Part shown: one piece after another, positions 1 to 7,951 of the stretch
Layout of the letters: the number at the start of each line of letters is the position of its first letter
Position numbering within the stretch: the first letter of the stretch is position 1
Assembly (NCBI GenBank): GCA_022790685.1
Contig: JAAVXQ010000112.1
Coordinates: 1-20,445 of the forward strand
Length of the DNA: 20,445 bases
Direction of reading: 5' to 3'
Source of the DNA: Clostridia bacterium
GTDB taxonomy: Bacteria > Bacillota > Clostridia > TANB77 > CAG-508
Notes under the pieces: model-generated
What the model was told of the DNA's origin: nothing
Databases searched by the model: none
The model's input: the letters and a program-made list of their open reading frames with translations, nothing else
Position numbers and translations under genes: made by a program

Positions 1-152
1 CCAATATCCCCCTCCTGAACAGTATGCTCCTGAGAATAATTTTCATATTGCTTTGGTATAACATTTTCAGCTATTTTCATAGGAATTAGACTAATCAAAA
101 AACTTATTAACAAGCATAGCCAAATATCAAATCTAAGACTTCGATACCTCAT
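1..152 (-). CDS. N-terminus of an unidentified membrane-anchored protein (partial, runs off the left edge)
   Basis: The reading frame starts with ATG at 150-152 and stays open for 50 codons to the edge of the window. A ribosome-binding site (AAAAGGGGTGAG) lies just upstream. The peptide begins MRYRSLRFDIW and continues with a hydrophobic stretch from about residue 11 to 26 (WLCLLISFLISLIPM). This fits a signal anchor or signal peptide with a basic N-terminus, followed by a polar, probably extracellular segment. Too little is present to name a family. The gene lies 110 bases downstream of the GH25 lysozyme gene on the same strand, with a terminator between them, so it probably has its own promoter. 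A TATAAT lies at 186-191, but I see no good -35 box for it. Confidence 0.6.
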   Translation of the reverse strand, partial: MRYRSLRFDIWLCLLISFLISLIPMKIAENVIPKQYENYSQEHTVQEGDI

Positions 153-195
153 TTTCTCACCCCTTTTTTCTATAATTTCCCACACATTATAATAA

Positions 196-229
196 CAAAA
201 AAGCAAGTAACTTTCAAGAGTATACTTGC
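196..229 (-). terminator. Intrinsic terminator of the GH25 lysozyme gene
   Basis: Read on the minus strand, GCAAGTA (223-229) pairs with TACTTGC (203-209). A further three pairs (ACT/AGT) form inside the stem, and six Us follow (197-202). It lies 34 bases beyond the lysozyme stop codon. Confidence 0.7.
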
Positions 230-262
230 CTTGTCAAATATATTTTTTTAAGCGCAATATTA

Positions 263-1459
263 TTATATTTCGTACATTATATCTATATCCACAGGTTCAT
301 TTATTCCCGCTATTTTTCCAGTATCACACATTTGCCAAATAGAATATTCTCCTTCATAAGTAACTTTATTATTATACTGTGCAAGCCAAATATCATATTT
401 TGTAGGATACCATATTTTTTCTAAATAGTTTTTGCTACTATATAGCATGCCCTTATATCCATTTTCTGATATAACATCTAAAAATGTATTAGCAACTTTA
501 TTTATGGTATTAAAACTCATACCTGTAGTATTAAATGAATTCCAACTTTCCCAGTCAAAAACCACTGGAAGATCTATTTCATAATCTTTCAAATTTTCTT
601 TTACCCAATTTGCTTGGTCTATAGCCTGCTTTACATTTTTAGCATAAGAATAAAAATAAACACCTACAGGTAAGCCTACTTCTTTTGCCCCATTAATATT
701 TTGATTAAAATAAGAGTCTAATTTATATTCTCCATCATACTCAGTTTGATATCCCATTCTTATCATAACAAATTCTACTCCTGCATCTTTTACTTCTTGC
801 CAATTAATTTCTTCTTGCCATTTAGATACATCTATTCCTATTTTTGTATTCTCTGTTTTATAATTATTAATTACATCAGCAAATTCTATAGTATCTCTTT
901 CAGTTTGTTTATCTTCTATTTTTTCTTTAACATAAAGCACAAAATCTTTTTCCGTTTTATTTCCACTAGAATCTGTTACAACATATTTCAAGTTATATTC
1001 ACCAGCTGTATTAAAATCATATTCACCTAATATTTCTCTTTTAGGATTATCATCTATATCATCACCACTTAATAATACATCTGTTAAATTTTTGCTATAT
1101 CCAACTTTAACAGTAAAAGAACTACCACTAAAAATTTTAGGTGGATTTATATCAATTATCTTTACTGTAAATTCATAGAATCTTTTCTTATTTCTTATAT
1201 CAAAAAACTCAAAATTAACTTTTACCTCTCCTAAAGTTTCTGTATTTATGTTTTTGTCTTCTATTAAAGTTCCATTAAGTTTTTCTAAACAATCTGATAC
1301 AGTTATTTCTTTTCCATATTCAATTTCTAAATTTTGCTTTAGAGTAACTGCTTCTGCATATATTCTTATATCTTCTTGTTTTTCTTTATAATTCCAAAAA
1401 GCTATTCCTAATATTAATATAGTTATTAATATTATTGTAATTATTATCATCTTTTTCAT
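263..1459 (-). CDS. Membrane-anchored GH25 lysozyme with N-terminal Ig-like modules
   Basis: A 398-residue muramidase predicted to cleave the beta-1,4 bond between MurNAc and GlcNAc in peptidoglycan. Residues 1-22 are a signal anchor (MKKMIIITIILITILILG). Residues about 34-103 and 107-178 look like two Ig-like/DUF5011-type beta modules, the second ending in the typical VVTDSSGNKTEKDF strand. The glycoside hydrolase family 25 domain covers about 206-398. It starts with KIGIDVSKWQ (D210), carries the catalytic DWE motif (D302, E304) in VVFDWESW, and ends with the characteristic VDIDIMYE. The ATG has GGAGAAAG upstream. The family assignment is firm from the motifs. Whether it works in remodelling, sporulation or competition cannot be read from the sequence. 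It appears monocistronic, with terminators on both sides. Confidence 0.93.
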   Translation of the reverse strand: MKKMIIITIILITILILGIAFWNYKEKQEDIRIYAEAVTLKQNLEIEYGKEITVSDCLEKLNGTLIEDKNINTETLGEVKVNFEFFDIRNKKRFYEFTVKIIDINPPKIFSGSSFTVKVGYSKNLTDVLLSGDDIDDNPKREILGEYDFNTAGEYNLKYVVTDSSGNKTEKDFVLYVKEKIEDKQTERDTIEFADVINNYKTENTKIGIDVSKWQEEINWQEVKDAGVEFVMIRMGYQTEYDGEYKLDSYFNQNINGAKEVGLPVGVYFYSYAKNVKQAIDQANWVKENLKDYEIDLPVVFDWESWNSFNTTGMSFNTINKVANTFLDVISENGYKGMLYSSKNYLEKIWYPTKYDIWLAQYNNKVTYEGEYSIWQMCDTGKIAGINEPVDIDIMYEI

Positions 1460-1542
1460 AGTATATATCTTTCTCCAAATTATACTTTTTTATTTAGTTT
1501 ATTTTTCTTTTAGAATATTTATTATATACATAATAACATAAA

Positions 1543-1605
1543 AGACAGATCTTTTTCAATTAAATAAATTTAAGTTATTTTATTTAATTTTAAAAAAATC
1601 TGTCT
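1543..1605 (-). terminator. Long intrinsic terminator after the PHP gene
   Basis: AGACAGAT (1543-1550) pairs with ATCTGTCT (1598-1605). Inside it, AATTAAATAAA (1558-1568) pairs with TTTATTTAATT (1579-1589). On the minus strand the stem is followed by TTTTATGTT. It starts about 10 bases past the PHP stop codon and ends the three-gene 68-aa/zeta/PHP unit. Confidence 0.7.
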
Positions 1606-1615
1606 AATTTTTTAT

Positions 1616-2503
1616 TTAAATTTTATGCCAATTATTTATTATTTCGGTTGGAATTTTTAAGTTTCCCTTTCCTATGCCTAAACTGATTGTTGGCTTATTT
1701 TCTCCATGATAATCACTTCCACCACTTTTTAACAAATTATTTTTTTCACAATATTCATTTAAATATTGTATATTCTCTTCATTAAAATCACTATGATAGC
1801 ATTCAATTCCGTCAATTTTATAATTATCTAATAGTTCTTGCAACTCTTTTTTTATATCTTTCATCCATTTATATATAAAAATATGTGGTAAAAATACTAG
1901 ACCATCACTTTGCTTTATTCCTTGTATAGCCTCTTCTACACTTGGATAATCTGCTGATTTATCAATATACCAAATAGATTCTTTATTTCCATAATATCTT
2001 TTAGAAAAAGTTTGAACACCATCATTCCATAAGTCTTCTGGCAATTTTGATTGATTTTCTAGATGACTTTTTATTTCTTTATATATAGTTGCCCCTCCCC
2101 AGTCATTTTCTGGATTCCAATTTATATCCTCTTTTGGAGACATAACTAGATTCAACTTTTCACAAGTATCATATAATTTATTAAAATATTTTGTTTCTAT
2201 TGTCTTTCTATCTTTATCTGCATAAAATTCTTTGACCCATGCCTTCATTTTATTGTAATCATAATCATATCCTAAAACTTCAATAGTACTTCCTTTATAA
2301 CTACATTTTATTTCTATACCTTTTATTATCTCGCCCTTATAATATTTCTTTACATCTATGTTTTTTAATTCTTCATAGGCATCACATTTATCATGGTCAG
2401 TAATAGAAATACAATCTAACTTTAATTCTTCTGCTTTCTTTAATATTTCTATAACATTATCAGTTCCATCAGAATATGTTGTATGCATATGCAAATCTAT
2501 CAT
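1616..2503 (-). CDS. PHP-domain metal-dependent phosphoesterase
   Basis: A 295-residue protein of the PHP (polymerase and histidinol phosphatase) superfamily, whose members hydrolyse phosphoesters with a cluster of metal ions. The metal-binding motifs are visible: HMH (H5, H7), SDG (D12), ITDHD (D36, H37, D38) and the C-terminal GGSDYHGE (D264, H266). The arrangement resembles the YciV/TrpH-like group, some of which are 5'-nucleotidases or 3',5'-nucleotide bisphosphate phosphatases. The substrate here is unknown. Its ATG lies one base past the zeta-kinase stop codon, and its ribosome-binding site (GGAGAAGAGAG) is inside the end of the zeta gene. The two genes must therefore be cotranscribed and are probably translationally coupled. 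That linkage suggests it acts on, or counteracts, the zeta product, which is inference only. Confidence 0.88.
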   Translation of the reverse strand: MIDLHMHTTYSDGTDNVIEILKKAEELKLDCISITDHDKCDAYEELKNIDVKKYYKGEIIKGIEIKCSYKGSTIEVLGYDYDYNKMKAWVKEFYADKDRKTIETKYFNKLYDTCEKLNLVMSPKEDINWNPENDWGGATIYKEIKSHLENQSKLPEDLWNDGVQTFSKRYYGNKESIWYIDKSADYPSVEEAIQGIKQSDGLVFLPHIFIYKWMKDIKKELQELLDNYKIDGIECYHSDFNEENIQYLNEYCEKNNLLKSGGSDYHGENKPTISLGIGKGNLKIPTEIINNWHKI

Positions 2504-2504
2504 T

Positions 2505-3503
2505 TTATCTCTCTTCTCCTTCCATTTCTTTGGCTATAGATTTAGTTATAATATCTTCTAATGTATGTAGTTCTATTTCTTCATCAGGTGTCATTCCTAA
2601 ACTTTCCATTTTTTGTCTAATATTTTTTAATCTATCTCCATATCCGTGAACACCTTCTTTAAACGTTCTTTTTCTAATTTTTCCTATTGCATCAAGAGCA
2701 CTGGAATATCTTTTATCCGGATTTTTGCTGTCATATTCAAGAGTAACAAAGTCATTTTCAGTTTTTCCTCTAGAGTGAACTAGTATTCTCATATCAGTAT
2801 TTTCTAACTCAGATACAATTTTGTCAAGTGCATGATATCTTTTATCATGTGCTTCCACACTTACTAATCTTGCTATATCTGCCGTTTCTTGCATTTTTAT
2901 ATATCTTTCAAAATCAGATAATAATGATTCTTCTCTTGGAACTGCCATTAAAGCAAGCCATATGTCATGTACTCCACCTTGTCTCATTTTATCTACAACA
3001 ATTGTATCTCCTAATGTATTTTCAATAATAACACTTTTCTTTTGTGCTATTGATTCTTCCATTAAATTTCTTCTCATCATTTTTACAACAGGGTCAGTTA
3101 CTTCTGATGCACTTTCAGGAAAGTCTGTTGCTACTCTATAGCTCCCTGGTACAGAAAATCTATAAAAATCTGCATTATTTATTCCTGCATCAATACCATA
3201 TCCATCTTTTAAAATTGTTTTATATGTTGCTATTAGTGCAGATTTACCTGCGCCTGGCTGTCCTCCTAAAATTACTGCTATAGGTTTTTTATTACTTTCT
3301 TCTAAGGTTCCACCTGCATTTACTTCTAATTTAGCAAGAAGTCCACAAAACACTGGATAGTAATCAGCAATATAACGTTTCCATTCGTCTAAAGTTCTTA
3401 TATTAGAAGCTATTTCCTCTAATCTATCATCTATTGATACGTTTTGTGCCTTTGTATCTTTCTCTACTACTTTTGTATTTCCATTTTTATTGTCTCTTTC
3501 CAT
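2505..3503 (-). CDS. Zeta toxin family P-loop kinase
   Basis: A 332-residue protein with a zeta-toxin-type P-loop kinase core. The Walker A motif GGQPGAGKS is at residues 80-88. It is followed by the NNADFYR segment (109-115; D112 and R115 are candidate substrate-site residues) and by IIENTLGD, all typical of the family. Known zeta/PezT toxins phosphorylate UDP-N-acetylglucosamine and so block cell-wall synthesis. Some relatives phosphorylate other nucleotide sugars or amino sugars. About 75 residues precede the core and a charged helical tail follows. The start has an excellent AGGAGG, which sits inside the end of the upstream 68-aa gene, and the two reading frames overlap by 17 bases. This layout matches a small-antitoxin-then-toxin arrangement. 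The kinase family is secure. Toxicity and substrate are not shown by the sequence. Confidence 0.88.
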   Translation of the reverse strand: MERDNKNGNTKVVEKDTKAQNVSIDDRLEEIASNIRTLDEWKRYIADYYPVFCGLLAKLEVNAGGTLEESNKKPIAVILGGQPGAGKSALIATYKTILKDGYGIDAGINNADFYRFSVPGSYRVATDFPESASEVTDPVVKMMRRNLMEESIAQKKSVIIENTLGDTIVVDKMRQGGVHDIWLALMAVPREESLLSDFERYIKMQETADIARLVSVEAHDKRYHALDKIVSELENTDMRILVHSRGKTENDFVTLEYDSKNPDKRYSSALDAIGKIRKRTFKEGVHGYGDRLKNIRQKMESLGMTPDEEIELHTLEDIITKSIAKEMEGEER

Positions 3504-3693
3504 TTTGTGCCTCCTCTTTTAGTTCTTTTCCATATACCTTTTTCACCTTTTCTATAGTTTCTTTATCACCTAAAGCAACTAATTCTTTTTCTTTTAAAAG
3601 TCTTACTACCTCCTGCTTATTGAACATATTTTTTGAAAATCTTATTGCTAATATCTCCATAGCAACTGATATATCAGTAGCAATATTATTCAT
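3487..3693 (-). CDS. Small 68-aa protein, candidate antitoxin of the zeta kinase
   Basis: A short, charged protein that looks largely helical. It begins MNNIATDISVAMEILAIRFS and ends in a basic tail (KELKEEAQNGKRQ). It has a ribosome-binding site (AAAGGGGAAATAT) and is the first gene of a three-gene unit. Its last 17 bases overlap the zeta kinase gene, and it carries the AGGAGG used by that gene. I recognise no family. Position, size and overlap are those of an epsilon-type antitoxin preceding a zeta toxin, but it is shorter than the usual epsilon protein and shows no helix-turn-helix like PezA. The antitoxin role is an inference from context. Confidence 0.7.
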   Translation of the reverse strand: MNNIATDISVAMEILAIRFSKNMFNKQEVVRLLKEKELVALGDKETIEKVKKVYGKELKEEAQNGKRQ

Positions 3694-3723
3694 ATATTTC
3701 CCCTTTCAAATTGATTTTCAATA

Positions 3724-3752
3724 TATATATAACATATAAAAAATCACATCAA
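3724..3752 (-). promoter_or_regulatory. Candidate sigma-A promoter of the 68-aa/zeta/PHP operon
   Basis: TTGATG (3747-3752), a 17-base spacer and TATATA (3724-3729) lie about 30 bases upstream of the 68-aa gene start. The rest of the 3694-3954 gap is AT-rich with no clear gene. Confidence 0.5.
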
Positions 3753-3929
3753 TATTTTTCATAATAAATTTACTTAATGGCTATTTTTTTCATATAAAAA
3801 ACATACAAAATTCAAAAAAGCATAACATTTTTTAAAATTTGTTTAGTTGGATAAAAAATCAAATTAAAATTTTGTATAAAATGTGTTGTTTTTTCTATAA
3901 TTATCTTATATAAAAATATATCTTAAATA

Positions 3930-3957
3930 CAAAAAACACTAGTATCTCTAGTGTTTA
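3930..3957 (-). terminator. Intrinsic terminator of the VanZ-like gene
   Basis: AAACACTAG (3934-3942) pairs with CTAGTGTTT (3948-3956) around a 5-base loop. Six Us follow on the minus strand. The VanZ stop codon (3955-3957) overlaps the base of the stem. Confidence 0.8.
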
Positions 3958-4461
3958 TCTTTTATATAATACTTTATATATTATATATCCTATAGCACCT
4001 CCAATTACATTTGTAATTAAATCTGTTACATCTGAGCTTCTATGATAAAGTAAAAATATTGTTGTTAATAGTTGTAATAATTCTATTGTTAAACTTAAAA
4101 CAAAAGTCATAAAAATTACTTTTAAAAAACTAACTTTCTTTTTTATACATGAATACAAAAATCCAAAGGGTATTGTCATCATAATATTTAAAATTATTTG
4201 TTTTTTTGCTCCACTATATCCCATAATCAAATCATTAAATGGCTTTATATGTATATATGTTACTTTTACTGAAGGATGATATTTCCATTTTGGATCTAAG
4301 GTAAAATCAATTGGTATTAGTGTTACAAATAATACTGAAACAATATATAAATACATAATTGTATACTTTAAAATTTCTTCTTCTTTTTTATCTTTCCAAA
4401 ATTTTGTATATATAATTATATATATACAGCCAAATAATATTAAATCTATAAAATATCTCAC
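3955..4461 (-). CDS. VanZ-like family membrane protein
   Basis: A 168-residue integral membrane protein with about four hydrophobic segments and the VanZ signature: N92 followed by IPFG (97-100), then SLTIELLQ (E127, Q130), and R141-x2-D144-x2-D147-x3-N151-x2-GG (154-155). VanZ of the vancomycin cluster raises teicoplanin resistance, but most VanZ-like proteins in Clostridia have no known function. The start codon is GTG (4459-4461), preceded by GGGAGAAG at a good distance, and no in-frame ATG sits better. It appears to be a single-gene unit, with stem-loops on both sides. No van resistance genes are nearby, so a role in glycopeptide resistance should not be assumed. Confidence 0.85.
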   Translation of the reverse strand: MRYFIDLILFGCIYIIIYTKFWKDKKEEEILKYTIMYLYIVSVLFVTLIPIDFTLDPKWKYHPSVKVTYIHIKPFNDLIMGYSGAKKQIILNIMMTIPFGFLYSCIKKKVSFLKVIFMTFVLSLTIELLQLLTTIFLLYHRSSDVTDLITNVIGGAIGYIIYKVLYKR

Positions 4462-4486
4462 TTTTTCTTCTCCCTTTCATAAAATG

Positions 4487-4527
4487 AACCACTTTAAAGT
4501 TATTCGTTAAAATACTTTAAAGCGGTT
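4487..4527 (-). terminator. Stem-loop between the acyl-CoA ligase and VanZ-like genes
   Basis: A 14-bp stem pairs 4514-4527 with 4487-4500 around a 13-base loop. On the minus strand it is fully paired with one G-U. On the plus strand that pair becomes an A-C mismatch, so the minus direction is favoured. The U tract on the minus side is short (CATTTTATG). It probably ends the ligase transcript, perhaps only partly. It also lies within 30 bases of the VanZ start. Confidence 0.55.
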
Positions 4528-4589
4528 TATTTTTTATATATGAGTTACATATTTTAAACTTGACAATTACTAAATATATTAAGAAATTT

Positions 4590-6317
4590 CTATTTTTTTT
4601 CATTTAGTATTTTTTTCATTTCTTCTTGTCTTTTTACTTTTTTAGTTGTTGTTTTTATTAGTTCTTCTTCAGACACAAGCAAATATTGTATATGTTTATA
4701 TCTTGGAAAACTTTTATTTAATTCTTTAATTTGTTCCCAAATAATTTCATATAATTCTTCTTTTGTTTTATCTCCATATTTTTCTTTTACAATTTCTTTA
4801 TTATATACAATTTTTACAGATAATTTAACATCATCTTTATTTTCTTCATTTGGCATTCCAAATACCATTGATTCTTCTACTATTTCTAATCTATTAATTA
4901 ATGTTTCTAATTCTTCTGGAAAAATTTTTTTACCATTTTTTAAAACAATAAGATTTTTATTTCTTCCAGTTATAAATATACGTCCTTCTTTGTCAATATA
5001 TCCTAAATCTCCTGTATAAAACCATCCATCTTTAAGAACTTCTTCTGTTAGCTCTGGCATTTCATAATATCCTAGCATAACATTTGGACCTTTTACCCTT
5101 ATCTCTCCAATTCCTTCTTCATCCTTATTTATAATTTCTATAGAATCATTAAGCATAGGAACTCCTACAGAACCATTCTTTTTTACATTATAATTCTCTG
5201 CCGCAATTACTGGTGAAGTTTCACTTAATCCATATCCTTGAAGTGTTTCTACTCCTAAACTATTAAAACCTTTTAAAATTTCAGGATCTGCTGGAGCACC
5301 ACCAGTAATTACAAATCTTAATTCTCCACCCAATGCTGTAAGCACCTGTTTAAAGATTTTTCTTCTTATATCTATTTTAAATTTAAGTAAAAAATTACTA
5401 ATTTTCATAGCAGTTTTTATTAAATTTGTTTTTCCTTGTTTTTCAATTTCCTTCATTATAGTTTTATAAATAGCTTCTACTAAAATTGGAACACCTACGA
5501 ATACTGATACTTTATATTCATTTAAATTTTGTTTTATATACCTTAATCCATCTGGAAATGTAGTCTTAACTCCACACGCAAGCATCATTATTAAACAAGT
5601 TGAGCCAAATATATGATGAAATGGTAAAAATGCAATATTTGTATCTGTTTGTCTTATATCTTCTACACTTTGAAGTGCATATATATTTGATGCTATATTT
5701 CTTTGTGAAAGCATTACTGCTTTTGATTTTGAAGTAGTTCCTGAAGTAAATAATAAAATACTCATTATATTTTCATCTATTTGTGCATTTACATATTCTT
5801 CATTTCCTTTTTCTAATAATTTTTCACCCTCATTTAAAAGATTATTTATTGACTTATAGCCTTCTATTTCACTCATACAAATAAATTCTTTTATTTGTGT
5901 TTTATTATTTTCTTTGATTTCATTTATTTTATCTACTAGTTTTTCATCAAATAAAATACAATCAGCTTTACTTCTAATTAATGAATTCTCTAGTTCTTCA
6001 TATTGAAGATCTTTGTCTAGTGGTACTGATACAATTCCTCCAAGTAAATTTGCTAAATGCCCTATTACCCATTCATATCTATTTTTACCTATTATTGCAA
6101 TTCTTTTTCCTTTTAGTCCTATATTATATAAAGCTGTTCCTAATTTATTTATGTCTTTTAATAGCCTTGCGTAACTTATATTTTCATAAGATACATTCTT
6201 TTTCTCTTGATGTTTAATTACAAAAGCTGTACTATCATTATACTTGTTTGATGAATTATAAATGATTTCTTTTATGTTTTTAAATTCTTTTGCATCAAAT
6301 ATTTTTTTATTTTCCAT
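4590..6317 (-). CDS. AMP-forming long-chain acyl-CoA ligase
   Basis: A 575-residue member of the adenylate-forming ANL superfamily. It is predicted to activate a fatty acid with ATP to an acyl-adenylate and transfer it to CoA. Motifs appear in the expected order: the phosphate-binding loop TSGTTSKSK (191-199), GYGLSETSP (361-369), GWFYTGDLGY (431-440, with ribose-binding D437) and the hinge/C-terminal GRNKNLIVLKNGKKIFPEE (451-469). A lysine-rich KTTTKKVKR segment near the C-terminus sits where the catalytic lysine motif is expected. There is no carrier-protein domain, so it is a stand-alone ligase rather than an NRPS module. The ATG has AAGGAG 11 bases upstream. It appears to be transcribed alone. 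The exact chain-length preference cannot be read. Confidence 0.9.
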   Translation of the reverse strand: MENKKIFDAKEFKNIKEIIYNSSNKYNDSTAFVIKHQEKKNVSYENISYARLLKDINKLGTALYNIGLKGKRIAIIGKNRYEWVIGHLANLLGGIVSVPLDKDLQYEELENSLIRSKADCILFDEKLVDKINEIKENNKTQIKEFICMSEIEGYKSINNLLNEGEKLLEKGNEEYVNAQIDENIMSILLFTSGTTSKSKAVMLSQRNIASNIYALQSVEDIRQTDTNIAFLPFHHIFGSTCLIMMLACGVKTTFPDGLRYIKQNLNEYKVSVFVGVPILVEAIYKTIMKEIEKQGKTNLIKTAMKISNFLLKFKIDIRRKIFKQVLTALGGELRFVITGGAPADPEILKGFNSLGVETLQGYGLSETSPVIAAENYNVKKNGSVGVPMLNDSIEIINKDEEGIGEIRVKGPNVMLGYYEMPELTEEVLKDGWFYTGDLGYIDKEGRIFITGRNKNLIVLKNGKKIFPEELETLINRLEIVEESMVFGMPNEENKDDVKLSVKIVYNKEIVKEKYGDKTKEELYEIIWEQIKELNKSFPRYKHIQYLLVSEEELIKTTTKKVKRQEEMKKILNEKK

Positions 6318-6485
6318 TTCTTTTATTTCTCCTTTAAATATTTTCTATAACATAAAATATTCTTGCTTATATCTTTATATTACTATATTATTAGAAATAA
6401 AGAAAGTATTTAGACCAATGAGTCAGTAAAAAAGTGACTTAAATTTTTTTATAAAATATAAATTTTAATATACTAAATGTTTTAT

Positions 6486-6590
6486 ATAAAAAAAGACTAG
6501 TTTTATTATAAAATACATCTTTAATAATCTCTTATGCAATAGAATTTTTACATATTAAATTATAAGATATAATTTATCAAAACTAGACTT
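6486..6590 (-). terminator. Probable terminator of the kinase/MATE operon, in the 6318-6616 gap
   Basis: AAGTCTAGTTTT and AAAACTAGTCTT (minus strand; 6579-6590 and 6493-6504) pair with one mismatch. The second arm runs into seven Us. Between them is an inner hairpin with 9-bp arms at 6556-6564 and 6568-6576. The long loop makes this less typical than the other terminators here. The rest of the 299-base gap (6318-6485) holds the upstream region of the acyl-CoA ligase gene. I see no gene there and no clear -35/-10 pair. Confidence 0.5.
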
Positions 6591-6616
6591 CATGTTTTTA
6601 TTATTATTATTTTATG

Positions 6617-7948
6617 TTACGCATATTCATATTTCTTTTTATTTACAGCTAGAAAACCTATACTTACTATTAAAGCTAATATTTCTGCAAATAGTACTGC
6701 AATCCAAATTCCATTTATTCCCCATATCATTGGTAATAAAAATATCATTATTACTTGGAAAATTAAAGTTCTTAAAAATGAAATTGCTGCCGAAACAAAT
6801 CCATTATTTAAAGCTGTAAAAAATGATGAACTAAATATATTAAATCCACTAATCAAGAATGAGGTTGAAAATATTCTTATTGCTCTTGTTGTTATTTCTA
6901 ATAATTCCTCATCATAACTTACAAAAATTGATGCAAGCAACTCTGATAAAACTTCAGCAAGACCTGTCATAATAACAGAAGTTATTGCTATTAATTTAAA
7001 GCTTTTCTTTAGCAAACTTTTAAGTTCTTCTTTATTTTCTGCTCCATAATGATATCCTATAATTGGTGCTGTTCCTATAGAGTATCCTAAATATGTTCCT
7101 GAAAATATGAAACTTACATACATAATAATTCCAAAAGCTACAACTCCATCTGAACCTGCATATTTCATAAGTTGCATATTAAATAACATATTTACAAGTG
7201 ACATTGACAAATTTGTTAACATCTCTGATGAACCATTTATACATGATTGCACAATTGGTTTTAGTTCAAATTTAGTTTTCTTAAAATGTAAAATATTATT
7301 TTTCTTACTAGAAAAATAAATTATCGGAATAATTACACCTATTACTTGGCTAATTCCTGTAGCAAGAGCTGCGCCTAATACTCCCATTTTAAATACATAA
7401 ATAAGTAAAAAGTCTAATATCATATTTGAAACACCTGAGATAATTGAAATAACTAATCCAAATGTTGGCTTTTCTGCTACTATTAAAAAACTTTGAAATG
7501 CATTTTGAAGGCAAAATGGTACTAAAAAAAGTAAAAGTGTTCTGCCATATGTTACACAATCTGCAAGCATTTTTTCATCTGAGCCTAATAGCTTAGCCAT
7601 TGGTTTTACTAAAATAACTCCAATAACAGTTAGAATAAATCCTATTATCACTAATAGATATATTAACATTGAAAAATATCTATTTGCTTTTTCTTTTTCA
7701 CCTTCTCCTATTGTTTTTGATACTAACGCACTACCTCCTGTTCCCATCATAAAACCTAATGTACCTAAAATCATTATAGCAGGCATTATTAAATTTACTG
7801 CCGCAAAGGCATCTGATCCTACACAGTTTGATACAAATATTCCGTCTACAACTCCATAAATTGATGTAAATATCATCATTATAATAGTTGGAATTGTAAA
7901 TTTTATTAGTTTCTTATATGTAAAATGTTCTGATAATCCAATACTCAT
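6617..7948 (-). CDS. MATE-family multidrug efflux transporter
   Basis: A 443-residue integral membrane protein with about twelve hydrophobic segments in two homologous halves. It is characteristic of MATE (NorM/MepA-like) exporters that expel cationic drugs or metabolites using Na+ or H+ gradients. The N-terminal segment with FTIPTIIMMIFTSIYGVVDG and the MGTGGSALVSKTIGEG loop are typical. The ATG is three bases past the stop codon of the kinase-like gene. Its GGAGG ribosome-binding site overlaps the last codons of that gene, so the two are cotranscribed and probably coupled. The operon is preceded by a leader ORF overlapping a terminator, which implies induction on demand, in keeping with a drug exporter. 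The substrate is unknown. Confidence 0.92.
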   Translation of the reverse strand: MSIGLSEHFTYKKLIKFTIPTIIMMIFTSIYGVVDGIFVSNCVGSDAFAAVNLIMPAIMILGTLGFMMGTGGSALVSKTIGEGEKEKANRYFSMLIYLLVIIGFILTVIGVILVKPMAKLLGSDEKMLADCVTYGRTLLLFLVPFCLQNAFQSFLIVAEKPTFGLVISIISGVSNMILDFLLIYVFKMGVLGAALATGISQVIGVIIPIIYFSSKKNNILHFKKTKFELKPIVQSCINGSSEMLTNLSMSLVNMLFNMQLMKYAGSDGVVAFGIIMYVSFIFSGTYLGYSIGTAPIIGYHYGAENKEELKSLLKKSFKLIAITSVIMTGLAEVLSELLASIFVSYDEELLEITTRAIRIFSTSFLISGFNIFSSSFFTALNNGFVSAAISFLRTLIFQVIMIFLLPMIWGINGIWIAVLFAEILALIVSIGFLAVNKKKYEYA

Positions 7949-7951
7949 TTT

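Noticed and set aside
3434..3739. 101-codon plus-strand frame opposite the zeta/68-aa junction
   Set aside because: It shows Ser/Phe/Leu-rich antisense composition and overlaps two supported minus-strand genes.
3955..4461. Glycopeptide resistance locus based on the VanZ-like protein
   Set aside because: No vanHAX, vanS or vanR genes are in the window, and VanZ-like proteins are common and unrelated to resistance in most Clostridia.
4590..6317. A nonribosomal peptide synthetase adenylation domain
   Set aside because: There is no carrier or condensation domain and no biosynthetic neighbours. The motifs and length fit a free-standing acyl-CoA ligase.
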